DNA from: Rhizobium altiplani
GTDB lineage: Bacteria > Pseudomonadota > Alphaproteobacteria > Rhizobiales > Rhizobiaceae
Reading direction: 5' to 3'
DNA: 64,000 bases
Assembly: GCF_001542405.1 (NCBI RefSeq)
Contig: NZ_LNCD01000078.1
Location: 85,081-149,080, forward strand
Position 1 is the stretch's first letter, and the number at the start of each line of letters is the position of its first letter. Positions 1-8,899 of this stretch are shown here, one piece after another. Made by a program: the position numbers and the translations under genes. Below the pieces are notes generated by a model. It did not search any database and was not told the origin of the DNA. It worked only from the letters and a program-made list of their open reading frames with translations.

Positions 1-2
1 TT

Positions 3-977
3 TATGCGCTGATCGGCGTCGCGGTCGCGCTCGCCGGTCATCGCTGGATTGAACGGCTAATGCCACCAGTCCTCACCGGCGCAATCGTCGCCGCAATCGG
101 GCTTGTGCTCGCGCCGATCGCCATATCCAGCGCCTCGGGCATTGGCCCTGCCAACCCTGAGGGCGACCAGCTCTCGCGCTGGGTCGCAATTCTGACGTTC
201 GCCGCCGTCGGCCTGGTCGCGGTCTACGCGCCGGGCATTGCCCGCCGCCTGCCGATCCTTCTCGGCGGTGCGCTCGCCTATCTCGCCTATCTCTTTGTCG
301 CGAACGGTTTGGGCCACGGCGCGCCGATCAATTTTTCCGGCGTCGCGGCGGCCCCTTGGTTCGGTTGGCCTCACTTCACGGCGCCGGTCTTTTCCGGCTC
401 CGCGATCACGTTGATCGCCCCAGTCGTCGTTATCCTCATTGCCGAAAATCTTGGGCACATCAAAGCAATCGGAGCAATGACGGGGCGCAATCTCGACCCC
501 TATCTCGGCCGTGCCTTCATCGGCGACGGTATCGCGACCATGGTTTCGGGCGCCTTCGGCGGTACCGGCATGACGACCTATGCCGAAAACATGGGGGTGA
601 TGGCGGTAACGCGCATCTTCTCCACGCTCGTCTTCCTCGTTGCGGCCGCGGTCGCCATCCTGCTCGGGTTCTCGCCGAAATTCGGCGCCCTTATCCAGAC
701 GATCCCCGGACCTGTTATCGGCGGGCTTTCGATCGTCGTTTTTGGTCTCATCGCGGCGACTGCAGGCCGCATATGGGTCGAGAACAAGGTCGACTTCGCC
801 GAGCCGCGCAACCTCATCACGGTTGGCGTCGCGCTTGTGCTGGGTGCTGGCAACTTCAAGCTCGCGGTCGGGGGATTTACGCTTGACGGAATTGGTACCG
901 CGACGATCGGAGCGATTATCCTCTACCACGCACTCGGATGGGCGAACCTGCCCAAGGGGTCAGAGCAGAACGCTTAG
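3..977 (+). CDS. Nucleobase:cation symporter NCS2 family (uracil/xanthine permease-like), 5' partial
   Basis: The frame is open to the left window edge, so only the C-terminal 324 codons are present and the start lies outside. The protein is a string of hydrophobic helices typical of the NCS2 (UraA/RutG/xanthine permease) family of inner-membrane proton-coupled nucleobase importers. The diagnostic stretch is GGTGMTTYAENMGVMAVTR, which matches the family region TTYAENxGVMAxTR, including the conserved Glu that contacts the base in UraA. A DPYLGRAFIGDG segment just before it also fits UraA/RutG. Substrate (uracil, xanthine or another base) cannot be decided from this fragment. A strong hairpin follows the stop by 14 bases. 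The next gene is convergent. Confidence 0.88.
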   Translation, partial: YALIGVAVALAGHRWIERLMPPVLTGAIVAAIGLVLAPIAISSASGIGPANPEGDQLSRWVAILTFAAVGLVAVYAPGIARRLPILLGGALAYLAYLFVANGLGHGAPINFSGVAAAPWFGWPHFTAPVFSGSAITLIAPVVVILIAENLGHIKAIGAMTGRNLDPYLGRAFIGDGIATMVSGAFGGTGMTTYAENMGVMAVTRIFSTLVFLVAAAVAILLGFSPKFGALIQTIPGPVIGGLSIVVFGLIAATAGRIWVENKVDFAEPRNLITVGVALVLGAGNFKLAVGGFTLDGIGTATIGAIILYHALGWANLPKGSEQNA

Positions 978-991
978 CGCCCGTCGCCATC

Positions 992-1012
992 GCGCGGGAC
1001 GAGTTCCCGCGC
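992..1012 (+). terminator. Hairpin after the permease gene
   Basis: Perfect 8-bp arms GCGCGGGA (992-999) and TCCCGCGC (1005-1012) with a 5-base loop, starting 14 bases after the permease stop. The T-tract is weak (CTTTG), so this is a probable but not textbook intrinsic terminator. Confidence 0.5.
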
Positions 1013-1160
1013 CTTTGCGTCCTGCTCTGCGCTCTGCCGGCTGCCACGAGGCAGCCATCGGAGGCGCGGCACGCAGAGATCAACGACCATGGAGTCGCGG
1101 TTCACCGGCGTGAGACCGAGTAGTGGCTCCAGGCCGGTCGAACCCGGCAAGAGTCTGCTG

Positions 1161-1952
1161 TCAGAGAGTGTCGATGACCCCACCGTCCACGCGAACGGAC
1201 GCGCCCGTGGTCGCGGAAGCGAACGGCGACGCAAGATAGGTCACCAAGTTGGCGACTTCCTCGACGGTGGCGGCACGTTGAATGATCGAGCTGCTGCGAT
1301 GCTGCTTCACGAAGGCGGCAGCGACCTCCTCCAGCGGCAGTCCGGTTCTAGCTTGCTCTTCGGCAAGCATCGTTTCTACGCCTTCGGAAAGCGTGGGCCC
1401 AGGGAGGACGGAGTTCACTGTGATGCCCGTGCCGGCCATGCGCTTGGCGAGACCACGGGCAACCGCGATGTCGGCGGTCTTGCTGACGCCATAGTGGATC
1501 ATCTCGACTGGAATGTTGAAACCGGATTCGGAGGCCAGGAATATCACGCGGCCCCAGTTTAACTTCTGCATGCCTGGGAGATAGGCGCGGGAGAGCCTGA
1601 CGGTGGACATGACGTTGACCTGCCAGTGTCGATCCCAGACCTCGTCCTCGGCGTCGAAAAAGTCGATTGGCTGGAAGATGCCCGCGTTGTTAATCAGGAT
1701 GTCTACCTGAGGAATTTGGGCGACAAGCGCTGCACACCCCTCGGCGGTTGAGAGGTCGGCGGCAGCAGACTTGACTTTGCCACCGGGACCTTCGCTCTTG
1801 AGCCGTGCGGCGGCCTTTGCGGTTTTGTCTTCGGACCGGCCGTTGACAACGACATCTGCTCCAGCCCTTGAAAGCTGGCGGGCAATTGCGTAGCCGATGC
1901 CTTCCGTTGATCCTGTGACCAGCGCCCTCTTACCAGTAAGATCAATTTGCAT
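1161..1952 (-). CDS. SDR family NAD(P)-dependent oxidoreductase
   Basis: Classical short-chain dehydrogenase of 263 residues. Visible motifs are the dinucleotide loop TGSTEGIG (13-20), NNAG (88-91), catalytic Ser about 141, Tyr154 and Lys158 (YGVSK), and a PGPT segment after the active site. The frame extends 33 codons upstream, but the ATG at 1952 is preceded by a purine-rich GGGAGCGG and starts with the usual MxxxLxGKxALVTG, so I place the start there. It stands alone, convergent with the permease. The substrate cannot be told from sequence; SDRs of this shape reduce or oxidise many carbonyl/hydroxyl compounds. Confidence 0.88.
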   Translation of the reverse strand: MQIDLTGKRALVTGSTEGIGYAIARQLSRAGADVVVNGRSEDKTAKAAARLKSEGPGGKVKSAAADLSTAEGCAALVAQIPQVDILINNAGIFQPIDFFDAEDEVWDRHWQVNVMSTVRLSRAYLPGMQKLNWGRVIFLASESGFNIPVEMIHYGVSKTADIAVARGLAKRMAGTGITVNSVLPGPTLSEGVETMLAEEQARTGLPLEEVAAAFVKQHRSSSIIQRAATVEEVANLVTYLASPFASATTGASVRVDGGVIDTL

Positions 1953-2284
1953 TTTCCGCTCCCGTCGAGGTTGGATGACGAAACGTATAGTCAGTTCTGC
2001 AGTCTCGCAACGGTCTGACCGCCGAGGATCCGGCGATCTTTCACACAACATCGTCAGTCAGCACGAATGCGGCAACCTCCGGACCGAGGAGAAATCAGAC
2101 CTTACGGCGTCGATCGCTTCATAAAGGGCGGCCGGCGAATTCTCTCCTGCCAACACCCGATTCAACGGCAACACCCATCGCGGAACGGAACGCGTCCGCT
2201 TGGGGCGATCATTGGCAACTGACGGCTTTGCGCAGACAGCGGCCACCAGCGTACAACAATGGCTTGGACGGCAACCTGGCTCCG
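1953..2284. other. Intergenic region between SDR and CoA-transferase
   Basis: About 330 bases without a convincing gene. Both flanking genes run leftward, so it should hold the SDR promoter and the 3' end of the CoA-transferase transcript. Short open frames here have no ribosome binding site and resemble no family I know. No strong hairpin was seen. Confidence 0.5.
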
Positions 2285-3790
2285 TCACAACATCGAGCCG
2301 GTATCGATAAAGCGCTGGTGCCACGACAAGGCTTCCTTCGGCAAGGTTGGGGTTTGTAAACCGTAAGAGCCGGCAAGCGCGCGCTCGAAATAGTCAAGAA
2401 GAGCGGGCCGGTAGGTGGGATGGGAACAGTTGTCGATGATCGTCCGCGCGCGTTGCTTCGGCGAAAGCCCGCGCAGATCCGCAAGGCCCTGTTCCGTCAC
2501 CAGCACCTGGACGTCCTGGTTGATGTGATCGACACGACTTGCCTGCGGCACAATCGCAGAAATCTTGCCGCCCTTGGCAGTCGATGGAGTCATGAAAATG
2601 GAGATATAGGCATTGCGCGCAAAATCCCCGGAGCCGCCGATACCGTTCTGGATGCGCGAGCCCATGATGTGGGTCGAGTTAACATTGCCGTAGATATCAG
2701 CCTCGATCAGGCCATTCATCGCAAGACAGCCAAGACGGCGGATCAGTTCGGGATGATTGCTGATCTCCTGCGGCCGCAGCACCATCCTGCCACGATAGGT
2801 TGGCATGTTCTCGTTAAGACGACGTGCCGCCTCCGGGCTGAGTGAGAAGGCGGTCGCGGAAGCCATCCTGAGCTTACCGGCATCGAGCAGGTCGAGCATG
2901 CCGTCCTGGATGACCTCGGTAAATGCCGTCATGTTCTCGAAAGGGCTGTCGATCAAGCCAGTCAGCACTGCATTGGCGATATTGCCGACGCCGGACTGGA
3001 TTGGCAGAAGCGAAGCCTGCAAACGCCCCTTGGCAACTTCGTGACCGAAGAATTCCAGCAGGTGGCCGGCAATGGCCTTGGCGGCGTCGTCCGGCGGCGT
3101 AAAGGGCAAGTTGCGATCCGGCGCATCGGTCTCGACAATAGCGACGATCTTGTCGGGATCACAGCGGAACGCCGTTTCGCCGATCCGGTCATCCGGCCGA
3201 ACCAACGGTATCGGGACCCGGTGCGGCGGCAGTGCCGTGCCATAATAGATGTCGTGCATGCCTTCGAGCGCGGGACTCTGCCAACGATTGACCTCGAGTA
3301 TGACCTTCTCTGCGCGGTCGAGCCAGGTCTTGTTGTTGCCGACCGAGGAGGACGGAATAAGCGAGCCATCGGCGCGAATGCCGGAGACTTCGACAATCGC
3401 GGTATCAAGGGGGCCGAGAAAGCCCTGCCAGGCCATCGGCGCGACCTGAGAAAGATGCATATCGAAGTATTCCATTTCGCCTCGGTTGATCATTTCGCGG
3501 GCGTATGGATCAGAGTTGTAGGGCAGTCGAAACTCGATGCCGTTCACTCGGGCGAGCGCGCCGTCGAGTTCGGGACCGGTGGAGGCGCCGGTCCAGACAC
3601 GAAGATGAAAAGGATTGCCCGCCGCATGCTCTGCTTCGATCTTGGCCGCAAGTGCAAGCGGTACTGATTTTGGATAACCCGATCCGGTAAAGCCGCTCAT
3701 CCCCACCGTCGAGCCGCTGGTTATCAGCGATGCCGCGTCCTCGGCCGTCATGATCCGTGAACGCAAATTCTCATTGAACATTCGGGACAT
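2285..3790 (-). CDS. Acetyl-CoA hydrolase/transferase family (succinyl-CoA:acetate CoA-transferase-like)
   Basis: 501 residues, the usual size of the succinyl-CoA:acetate CoA-transferase group (AarC/YgfH/Cat1 type). The N-terminal GSTVGMSGFTGSGYPK and central LLPIQSGVGNIANAVL (261-276) match the family, and E292 in TEVIQDGMLD is at the place of the catalytic glutamate that forms the glutamyl-CoA thioester (E294 in AarC). The expected reaction is CoA transfer between succinyl-CoA or another acyl-CoA and acetate or a short acid; simple hydrolysis is the alternative annotation. The start ATG follows a clear GGAGG five bases upstream. It is followed leftward by the SDR with a gap of about 330 bases, so they are probably separate units. 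Confidence 0.92.
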   Translation of the reverse strand: MSRMFNENLRSRIMTAEDAASLITSGSTVGMSGFTGSGYPKSVPLALAAKIEAEHAAGNPFHLRVWTGASTGPELDGALARVNGIEFRLPYNSDPYAREMINRGEMEYFDMHLSQVAPMAWQGFLGPLDTAIVEVSGIRADGSLIPSSSVGNNKTWLDRAEKVILEVNRWQSPALEGMHDIYYGTALPPHRVPIPLVRPDDRIGETAFRCDPDKIVAIVETDAPDRNLPFTPPDDAAKAIAGHLLEFFGHEVAKGRLQASLLPIQSGVGNIANAVLTGLIDSPFENMTAFTEVIQDGMLDLLDAGKLRMASATAFSLSPEAARRLNENMPTYRGRMVLRPQEISNHPELIRRLGCLAMNGLIEADIYGNVNSTHIMGSRIQNGIGGSGDFARNAYISIFMTPSTAKGGKISAIVPQASRVDHINQDVQVLVTEQGLADLRGLSPKQRARTIIDNCSHPTYRPALLDYFERALAGSYGLQTPTLPKEALSWHQRFIDTGSML

Positions 3791-3894
3791 ACTCGCCTCC
3801 TAGCTGTCTGCGTGAACAGGCGGTTTGACCCGCATGAAGCGTTCCGCGCCTTGTCGCGCGCGGCGTCGATCAAGCGCCGGTCTAGTCGGCTCCA

Positions 3895-4800
3895 TCAATG
3901 GCTCATAAGTAGAGGAATAGTGGCATGGGACAGCAGGCGATAGGTGACGCGGCCGAGAAGCAGCTCGAGCAGATAACCGTGCTTGAACGCACCGATCAGA
4001 ATGCAGGTGGCGTTCGTCGACGCGCCAAAGTCGAGGATGGTGTTGCCGACCGAGCGGCCCGATGACGAGGTAACGACAATCTCGGCATCCAGCCCCAGCT
4101 GATGGCAGATTTCCCTGGCCGACTTCTCGTAGTGCCTGTTCGGTTTGTCATCGACGCAGAGCACCGTGATGCGGTTGGCGGCGGCAAGCCAGGGCCTTGC
4201 GGCGACCATTGTCCGTCGTGCGTGGTCATGCGGCTTCCAGCCAACGAGGACGTGGTCCAGCAGGTGCCCCCGATAGCCACTGGCTGGGGGGACCAGCACC
4301 AGCTTGCCTTCATGAAAGAGGACATCGTGAAAGGCATCACGAGCGTCGAGATTGCCTCTGTAGGGCGTTACGACAAGCGACGCATTCCGGCAGACAGTGC
4401 TGACGCAGCGGCGCAGATCGCCCTGGCAATCGCCGAGCATCAAGTCTTGCCGGTGAGGCGCATGCAATTTCCACTCCTCGAACAGCTGCCTGACGTGTTC
4501 GTACCGCTCGTGCGTCGAACCTTCCTCCAGGTCGCGCATCATTTGCAGTTCGATTTCCTCGGCGGATACGAGCATCGACAGCGGATCGGCACCGATGTGC
4601 ACGGCGGCAATGTTGTCCTGCACGGCATCGGCCGCGTCGTCGGCCAGATCGAGGCAGGTTTGTGCCGAGGCTGGATCGGGCAGCAGCACGACAATATCGG
4701 CATGGCTGGTGAGATCACGAACGTTGCGTGGAGCCGCACCTGCGTGAGATGCGCTGAAGCCTTGTGACCAGTTGCGGTCGTCGGTGGTTGTCGTGATCAA
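3895..4800 (-). CDS. Universal stress protein (tandem UspA-like)
   Basis: 301 residues. The C-terminal half ends in a UspA-type segment: a DFGASTNATCILIGAFKHG stretch followed by RLLSHATIPLLMSH, the usual nucleotide-binding tail of UspA proteins. The N-terminal half keeps the size of a second, more diverged Usp domain. It is probably a cytosolic nucleotide-binding stress protein. The start codon is TTG at 4800: GGAGGG lies six bases upstream on the coding strand, and the nearby ATG at 4816 is out of frame. It is divergent from the ZntB-like gene across a 230-base promoter region. Confidence 0.85.
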   Translation of the reverse strand: MITTTTDDRNWSQGFSASHAGAAPRNVRDLTSHADIVVLLPDPASAQTCLDLADDAADAVQDNIAAVHIGADPLSMLVSAEEIELQMMRDLEEGSTHERYEHVRQLFEEWKLHAPHRQDLMLGDCQGDLRRCVSTVCRNASLVVTPYRGNLDARDAFHDVLFHEGKLVLVPPASGYRGHLLDHVLVGWKPHDHARRTMVAARPWLAAANRITVLCVDDKPNRHYEKSAREICHQLGLDAEIVVTSSSGRSVGNTILDFGASTNATCILIGAFKHGYLLELLLGRVTYRLLSHATIPLLMSH

Positions 4801-4842
4801 TCTGGCCCTCCTTCATGGATCGGCCCGCACGGTTGCACTGGA

Positions 4843-4870
4843 ATAATACGCTAATATGACCGGCGTTGAA
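4843..4870 (-). promoter_or_regulatory. Candidate promoter of the universal stress protein gene
   Basis: On the minus strand there is a -35-like TTCAAC (4865-4870) and a -10-like TATTAT (4843-4848) with a 16-base spacer, about 40 bases upstream of the TTG start. This is a sigma-70-like pattern read by eye only. Confidence 0.35.
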
Positions 4871-4950
4871 ATCGCCTTGGCAGAGGAAGGCGACCTATTT
4901 TAAGCACCGAAGCCGGTGGCTGCCGAATCCCGGTGCCGATTCCGCCGGTC

Positions 4951-4978
4951 TTGCGCCTTAATCGCGACCTGCTAGAAT
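4951..4978 (+). promoter_or_regulatory. Candidate promoter of the ZntB-like gene
   Basis: TTGCGC (4951-4956), 16-base spacer, TAGAAT (4973-4978), about 50 bases upstream of the proposed ATG. This is a reasonable sigma-70-type match, but it is a visual call. Confidence 0.4.
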
Positions 4979-5030
4979 CTCCGGTGCCAAGCTTTTGTGT
5001 CGGCTGCATTTTTTGGTTCCCTCTAGCTAT

Positions 5031-6071
5031 ATGCGGGGCGCGATGGAGACGGCAGTTACCTCTAAGCTGACCTATGGCGCGGAGCCGGGATTACGCTTCG
5101 CCTTGCTCTTGGACGGGTGTGGCGGCTGCACGCAGTTGGACATTGCCCGGGCGCAAATGTGGAAGCCGGAAGATGGGATCATCTGGCTGCACCTCGAGCG
5201 CGACCATGCGGCGGCGGCCAATTGGGTCAACCGGGAAAGCGGTCTCGATAGCTTCGTGACCGAAGCTCTTCTCGAAGAGGAAACACGGCCTCGCGTCGAG
5301 CCAGTCAACGATGGCCTGCTGATCATCCTTCGCGGCGTCTGTGCGACTGCGCCGGACGAAGCGTCGGAAAAGCAGACCGACATCGATCTCGTGCCGCTCC
5401 ATATGTGGGTCGATGCGAACACGGTGATTTCGCTGCGGGACAGCGGTCACTACATTACCGCCCTTCGCGACATTCGCCAGGCGCTCCAGAAAGGCAAGGG
5501 CCCGCTACGCACTGGTGACCTCCTGGCGTTGATCGGCGACAAGCTTGTGCGCGACCTGGAGCCAGTGCTCGACTCCATGGACGAGGAGGTGGATGAGCTT
5601 GACGAGATGATCTTTCACGGCGAGGCAGGCCAAGTGCGCGAACGCCTCAAGCTGCTGCGTCGGCGTTCCGTCCAGCTTCGCCGCTATCTGGCGCCGCAGC
5701 GCGATGCGTTGAACCGCATCGAGCATGATGATGCGCCATGGCTGCTGGAGCGCGACAAGCTGCGGATGCGCGAGGTGATCGACAAGCTGATGCGCTTCAT
5801 CGAGTACCTCGATGCCATCCGCGACCGTACGGGTATTCTGCACGACGACCTTTCGACGGTGATCAGCGAGCGCATCGCGCGCAATTCCAACCGGCTGGCG
5901 GCGCTGGCGGCGTTGCTACTGCCTCCGAGTGTCGTGGCCGGCTTGTTCGGAATGAATGTCGGAGGCATCCCGGGGGTCAACGACACCTGGGCTTTCATCA
6001 TCATTGTCGTATTCGTGACGATCACATCCGTTGCGACGCTCTGGGTGCTTCGGCGTATCGGCTGGCTTTAG
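5031..6071 (+). CDS. zntB: CorA family zinc/divalent cation transporter, ZntB-like
   Basis: Inner-membrane protein of the CorA metal transporter superfamily. A long, charged, helical cytoplasmic N-terminal domain is followed by two C-terminal transmembrane helices. The pore signature GMNVGGIPG is at about residues 307-315 of 346, right after the first helix (LLPPSVVAGLF). GxxGGxxG with a following acidic loop is the ZntB/CorA pattern. ZntB proteins move Zn2+ across the inner membrane; the direction has been debated. The start is uncertain: the ATG at 5031 and the ATG at 5043 are both plausible and neither has a strong ribosome binding site. The gene appears monocistronic. Confidence 0.85.
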   Translation: MRGAMETAVTSKLTYGAEPGLRFALLLDGCGGCTQLDIARAQMWKPEDGIIWLHLERDHAAAANWVNRESGLDSFVTEALLEEETRPRVEPVNDGLLIILRGVCATAPDEASEKQTDIDLVPLHMWVDANTVISLRDSGHYITALRDIRQALQKGKGPLRTGDLLALIGDKLVRDLEPVLDSMDEEVDELDEMIFHGEAGQVRERLKLLRRRSVQLRRYLAPQRDALNRIEHDDAPWLLERDKLRMREVIDKLMRFIEYLDAIRDRTGILHDDLSTVISERIARNSNRLAALAALLLPPSVVAGLFGMNVGGIPGVNDTWAFIIIVVFVTITSVATLWVLRRIGWL

Positions 6072-6123
6072 AGCACGGCATCGTCCCAGACTACGAGCCT
6101 TGAATGCGCTGTCCTCTATGCGA

Positions 6124-6750
6124 TCAATTCGCTGCGAAGCAGTAGAACAGGCCGTCGCCACCAGTCCCATTGAAGGCTTTGACGGTGCAGCCGCCGCGTG
6201 TCGGGTGCGAGGAGTTCCACGACTTCGCTTGGGCGGAGTCATCAAGGCCTGTTCGGTCGCTGTGGCCGACGATCGCGACACCTTCAGCGCCGCCCATCGT
6301 CCAGTTGCCGCATGTCTCCGGCGCCGCAGTGCCATCGGCTTTCGAACCGGTGAGCATGTCGTGCCGGTTCGGCGTGTCGCCTCGGCCGTTGATGATTTCG
6401 CCCTTCTCATTGAGCGCGGTCTGCTTGGTCAGGTTGTTCTTGTCGCTGTGCAGAGAGGCCACGTCGTCGGCGATCTTTTCGCCTTTGGCGTTATACCAGG
6501 GCCCAGAGCCAATGCGGTCCTTTGCATTTTCGGCGTCGGTGGAAAGATAGGCTTTCCAGGTCTTACCCGTGGAGCCAGCGGCCGTGGCAAGCGTGTTGCA
6601 ATAGGCGTCCGCACCGGCGAGACCACCGAGATCGCCGCCCTTGCCTGGATTTACACTGGTTACGAAGAAACTCATGGCGGTGTCCTGAGCATGGACCCCG
6701 ACCGCTGAAAAGGCCAAAGCGGCCGCGATATAGGCAAACCTGCGTCTCAT
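6124..6750 (-). CDS. Secreted lectin-like hypothetical protein
   Basis: 208 residues with a clear Sec signal peptide (MRRRFAYIAAALAFSAVGVHA, cleavage near residue 21). The mature part begins with a SFFVTSVNPGKGGDLGGLAGADAYC block and has four cysteines (AYC, ETC, GGC, FYC) that could form two disulfides. WKAYLST, GPWYN and NWTMGG blocks resemble the periplasmic lectin-like/endostatin-fold family seen in proteobacteria (DUF1554-like). I recognise the type, not a proven function, and a carbohydrate-binding role is only inference. ATG at 6750 has GGGGAGAG upstream. The gene is convergent with the ZntB-like gene. Confidence 0.75.
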   Translation of the reverse strand: MRRRFAYIAAALAFSAVGVHAQDTAMSFFVTSVNPGKGGDLGGLAGADAYCNTLATAAGSTGKTWKAYLSTDAENAKDRIGSGPWYNAKGEKIADDVASLHSDKNNLTKQTALNEKGEIINGRGDTPNRHDMLTGSKADGTAAPETCGNWTMGGAEGVAIVGHSDRTGLDDSAQAKSWNSSHPTRGGCTVKAFNGTGGDGLFYCFAAN

Positions 6751-6969
6751 GGCGACTCTCCCCGGTTGAAATTTCTAGCGGGGCGAAGCGTATTGCAGGT
6801 ACGTCTCGGCGTAAAATCGAAATCGCGTGATGGGACCTTGGTAGGCGGTCTCAAGGGTGCGGCCCCCGCGGCCCGGCTTTGGGCCCATTTCACAGCGCAC
6901 ACCTTACGGTGGTTGTACACTCCCCCGTCGAGGCTTTAGTCAAGTTGCCGTGATTTCAACCACGCGTTC

Positions 6970-6998
6970 TTGACAATGAGTTTTAGCGGCAAATATCT
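6970..6998 (+). promoter_or_regulatory. Candidate promoter of the Rrf2-family gene
   Basis: A consensus -35 TTGACA (6970-6975) is followed after 16-17 bases by an AT-rich AATATC. Placing a promoter here argues that translation begins at the downstream ATG 7036 rather than at a codon overlapping the -35 box. Confidence 0.4.
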
Positions 6999-7035
6999 GT
7001 GCTCTCCGGCTTCCGACGCAAGGCCTCAGCTCAGC

Positions 7036-7530
7036 ATGATCGACACGCGCTTTTCGACCGCTTTACAGATTGTCATCAGCGTTGCCGTCAATGAAGAGGC
7101 CAATCTCCGCACCACGAGCCAATCACTTGCACAAGGGCTCGATACAAGTGCAAGCTTTGTCCGCAAGCTGTTGCTTCCGCTCAATGAGAACGGAATTCTT
7201 GCTACCTCCCAGGGCGGCAAGGGGGGCATTCGTTTGGCACGACCACGTGACCAGATTTTGCTCAGCCAGATCTATGCCGCCGTGACCGGTGACAAGAAGA
7301 TCTGGGCGACTCGGCACGATATTCCGCATGAGGGACTCGTGGGTGAGAATATCGGCGACCTTTCGGAGTTTCTGTGTGATCGAGCGGAGCAGGCTGTCGT
7401 CGACATGCTTGGTTCGGTGACCATCGAGGACAGTGTGGCGGAGCTGCGTCGGCTCGAGGCCGAGAAATCTGCCGGACATCAGCACTCGGCGGATGCTAGC
7501 CTCGTGCGCGATCGCCACCCCGCCGAATAA
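7036..7530 (+). CDS. Rrf2 family transcriptional regulator
   Basis: 164 residues when started at the ATG 7036. The N-terminal winged helix reads RFSTALQIVISVA ... TSQSLAQGLDTSASFVRKLL ... GILATSQGGKGGIRLARP, the classic Rrf2 arrangement (helix-turn-helix followed by the GGxxGGxxLxxP wing). The C-terminal half lacks the three-cysteine cluster of IscR/NsrR, so it is more like the YwnA group without an Fe-S cluster. It is likely a local repressor; its target is not evident. The divergent lectin-like gene and its own promoter are candidates. A hairpin with a T-run lies about 90 bases downstream. Confidence 0.85.
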   Translation: MIDTRFSTALQIVISVAVNEEANLRTTSQSLAQGLDTSASFVRKLLLPLNENGILATSQGGKGGIRLARPRDQILLSQIYAAVTGDKKIWATRHDIPHEGLVGENIGDLSEFLCDRAEQAVVDMLGSVTIEDSVAELRRLEAEKSAGHQHSADASLVRDRHPAE

Positions 7531-7620
7531 TTTCATCCTCAAACTGGAAAGGGGCGGCCGGGCAGGGAACCCGTGCCACCCCTCCTAACTGATCGGAGGT
7601 CAATCTGATCAGAAACTCTT

Positions 7621-7688
7621 AAAGCGCCGCGCCGCCTTTCCCTGTGACTTTAGCAACGGAGAGAGGCGGAAACGCGGCGCCGCTTTTT
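7621..7688. terminator. Long inverted repeat, probable shared terminator of Rrf2 gene and porin
   Basis: Left arm 7621-7641 (AAAGCGCCGCGCCGCCTTTCC without interruption) pairs with 7668-7686 over about 18 bp with one 2-base bulge and one mismatch; the loop is about 26 bases. The plus-strand stem ends in TTTTT (7684-7688), so it suits the rightward Rrf2 transcript; it also sits directly after the leftward porin stop. Confidence 0.55.
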
Positions 7689-7691
7689 CAG

Positions 7692-8732
7692 TTAGAATGC
7701 GCGCTGGAGGCGGAAGAAGCCCGTCGTGACGTCGTCAGCCTTGTCCGAGTCGAAGTAATTGACGGTTGCCTTGGCGTAGAGGTTGTCGACGATCTGATAA
7801 TCAACCGTGACACCGACCTTCCAGGCGTCGTTGTTGTCGTCGAAGTCGCCCGCGACGATGCCGTAGTTGCCGTAGTACTGAGCGGCCGGCGTGATCTTCA
7901 GCTTGTCGGTCGCCTTGATGGCGTACTCAGCCGCGACAACCCATTCGGCGGTCTGATAGTAGGAGTTCGGGCCACTGGAGTAGATCGCTGCGAGGCCGAG
8001 GGTGCCCGGGCCGACGGCAACGGTACCCATGGCGCGAACGGCACCTTCTTCGTTATCGGTGTCGTAGCCGGCCGTGATCTGGTAGCTGAAGATGCCAGCC
8101 TTGCCGCCGATACCGACTGCTACGCCGACGTTATTGGGGTTTTCACCGGCGCTGAAGTAGCCGTCTTCCAGCTCGTCAACGCTGATGCCAGCGTAGAAGT
8201 TTTCAGCTTCGTACTGATAACGGATGGAGTTGTGCAGCGTGACCTTGCTGCCGATGTCGTCCGTTTCGCCCGAGAGACCATCGTCCCACCAGCTGTAGAA
8301 CAGACCGGCGCGGAAGCCAGCGATGTCGATGTAAGCGGAGTCAAGCAAAGATGCCTGCGACTTAGAGTTGTCGGCATTCGTCTGCAGGACGATAACACCG
8401 GTGAGCGGGCCGTATTCGGTGTCGCTCTTGGCGGTGAACTGGACCTGACCACGGGTGTAGGCGTCCCAGTCAGAGTCATTCGCAACATAGGTACCGTTGC
8501 CAGTGGTTGCGCTGGCATTCGGGCCGGCGTTAACCTGGAAACGGATGTAACCGCTGATCTTCAGGCAGGTTTCGGTGCCCGGGATGTAGAAGTAGCCGCT
8601 GCCGTAAGCGTCGCAAACGCGGACGTATTCAACTGGTTCCGGCTCAGCAGCAACGATGGCGTCAGCAGCCTGGGCGCTCGTAAAGGCAGCCAGGGCCGCC
8701 GCCGAGCTCATAAGGATCATCTTAATGTTCAT
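7692..8732 (-). CDS. Outer-membrane porin, rhizobial Porin_2 family
   Basis: 346 residues. Signal peptide MNIKMILMSSAAALAAFTSAQA is cleaved near residue 22. The mature N-terminus has the family hallmark VRVCDAYGSGYFYIPGTETC followed by LKISGYIRFQ, and the protein ends in FFRLQRAF with the terminal Phe used by the BAM machinery. The body alternates short aromatic-rich strands as expected for a 16-stranded beta-barrel. It forms a general diffusion pore in the outer membrane. The ATG 8732 was chosen over an in-frame codon ten residues upstream because it begins the signal peptide. The codon use (GTC, GCC, AAG) looks like that of a highly expressed gene. A promoter with an internal dyad lies about 130 bases upstream. 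Confidence 0.93.
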   Translation of the reverse strand: MNIKMILMSSAAALAAFTSAQAADAIVAAEPEPVEYVRVCDAYGSGYFYIPGTETCLKISGYIRFQVNAGPNASATTGNGTYVANDSDWDAYTRGQVQFTAKSDTEYGPLTGVIVLQTNADNSKSQASLLDSAYIDIAGFRAGLFYSWWDDGLSGETDDIGSKVTLHNSIRYQYEAENFYAGISVDELEDGYFSAGENPNNVGVAVGIGGKAGIFSYQITAGYDTDNEEGAVRAMGTVAVGPGTLGLAAIYSSGPNSYYQTAEWVVAAEYAIKATDKLKITPAAQYYGNYGIVAGDFDDNNDAWKVGVTVDYQIVDNLYAKATVNYFDSDKADDVTTGFFRLQRAF

Positions 8733-8861
8733 TCTCAGTCCAATCTTTTGTCGATTGGGCACAGGTCATCACTGCCGAAACCGGCTCTACCTACCCCAAA
8801 TTGTTTCGTACAAGCCCTTGCGGGAAACGCGGTACGTCCGCAGCGCCAAATTACATTTCCC

Positions 8862-8891
8862 ATTAAATGTATCAATAATAGATACAGTCAA
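8862..8891 (-). promoter_or_regulatory. Porin promoter with operator-like dyad in the spacer
   Basis: On the minus strand: TTGACT (8886-8891), 18-base spacer, TTTAAT (8862-8867). The spacer contains a perfect inverted repeat GTATC-N7-GATAC (8869-8885). This would give a 5' untranslated leader of about 120 bases. Confidence 0.5.
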
Positions 8892-8899
8892 AAATTGGG

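Noticed and set aside
57..929. A 290-codon minus-strand frame at the left edge
   Set aside because: It is antisense to the NCS2 permease and of low-complexity charged composition.
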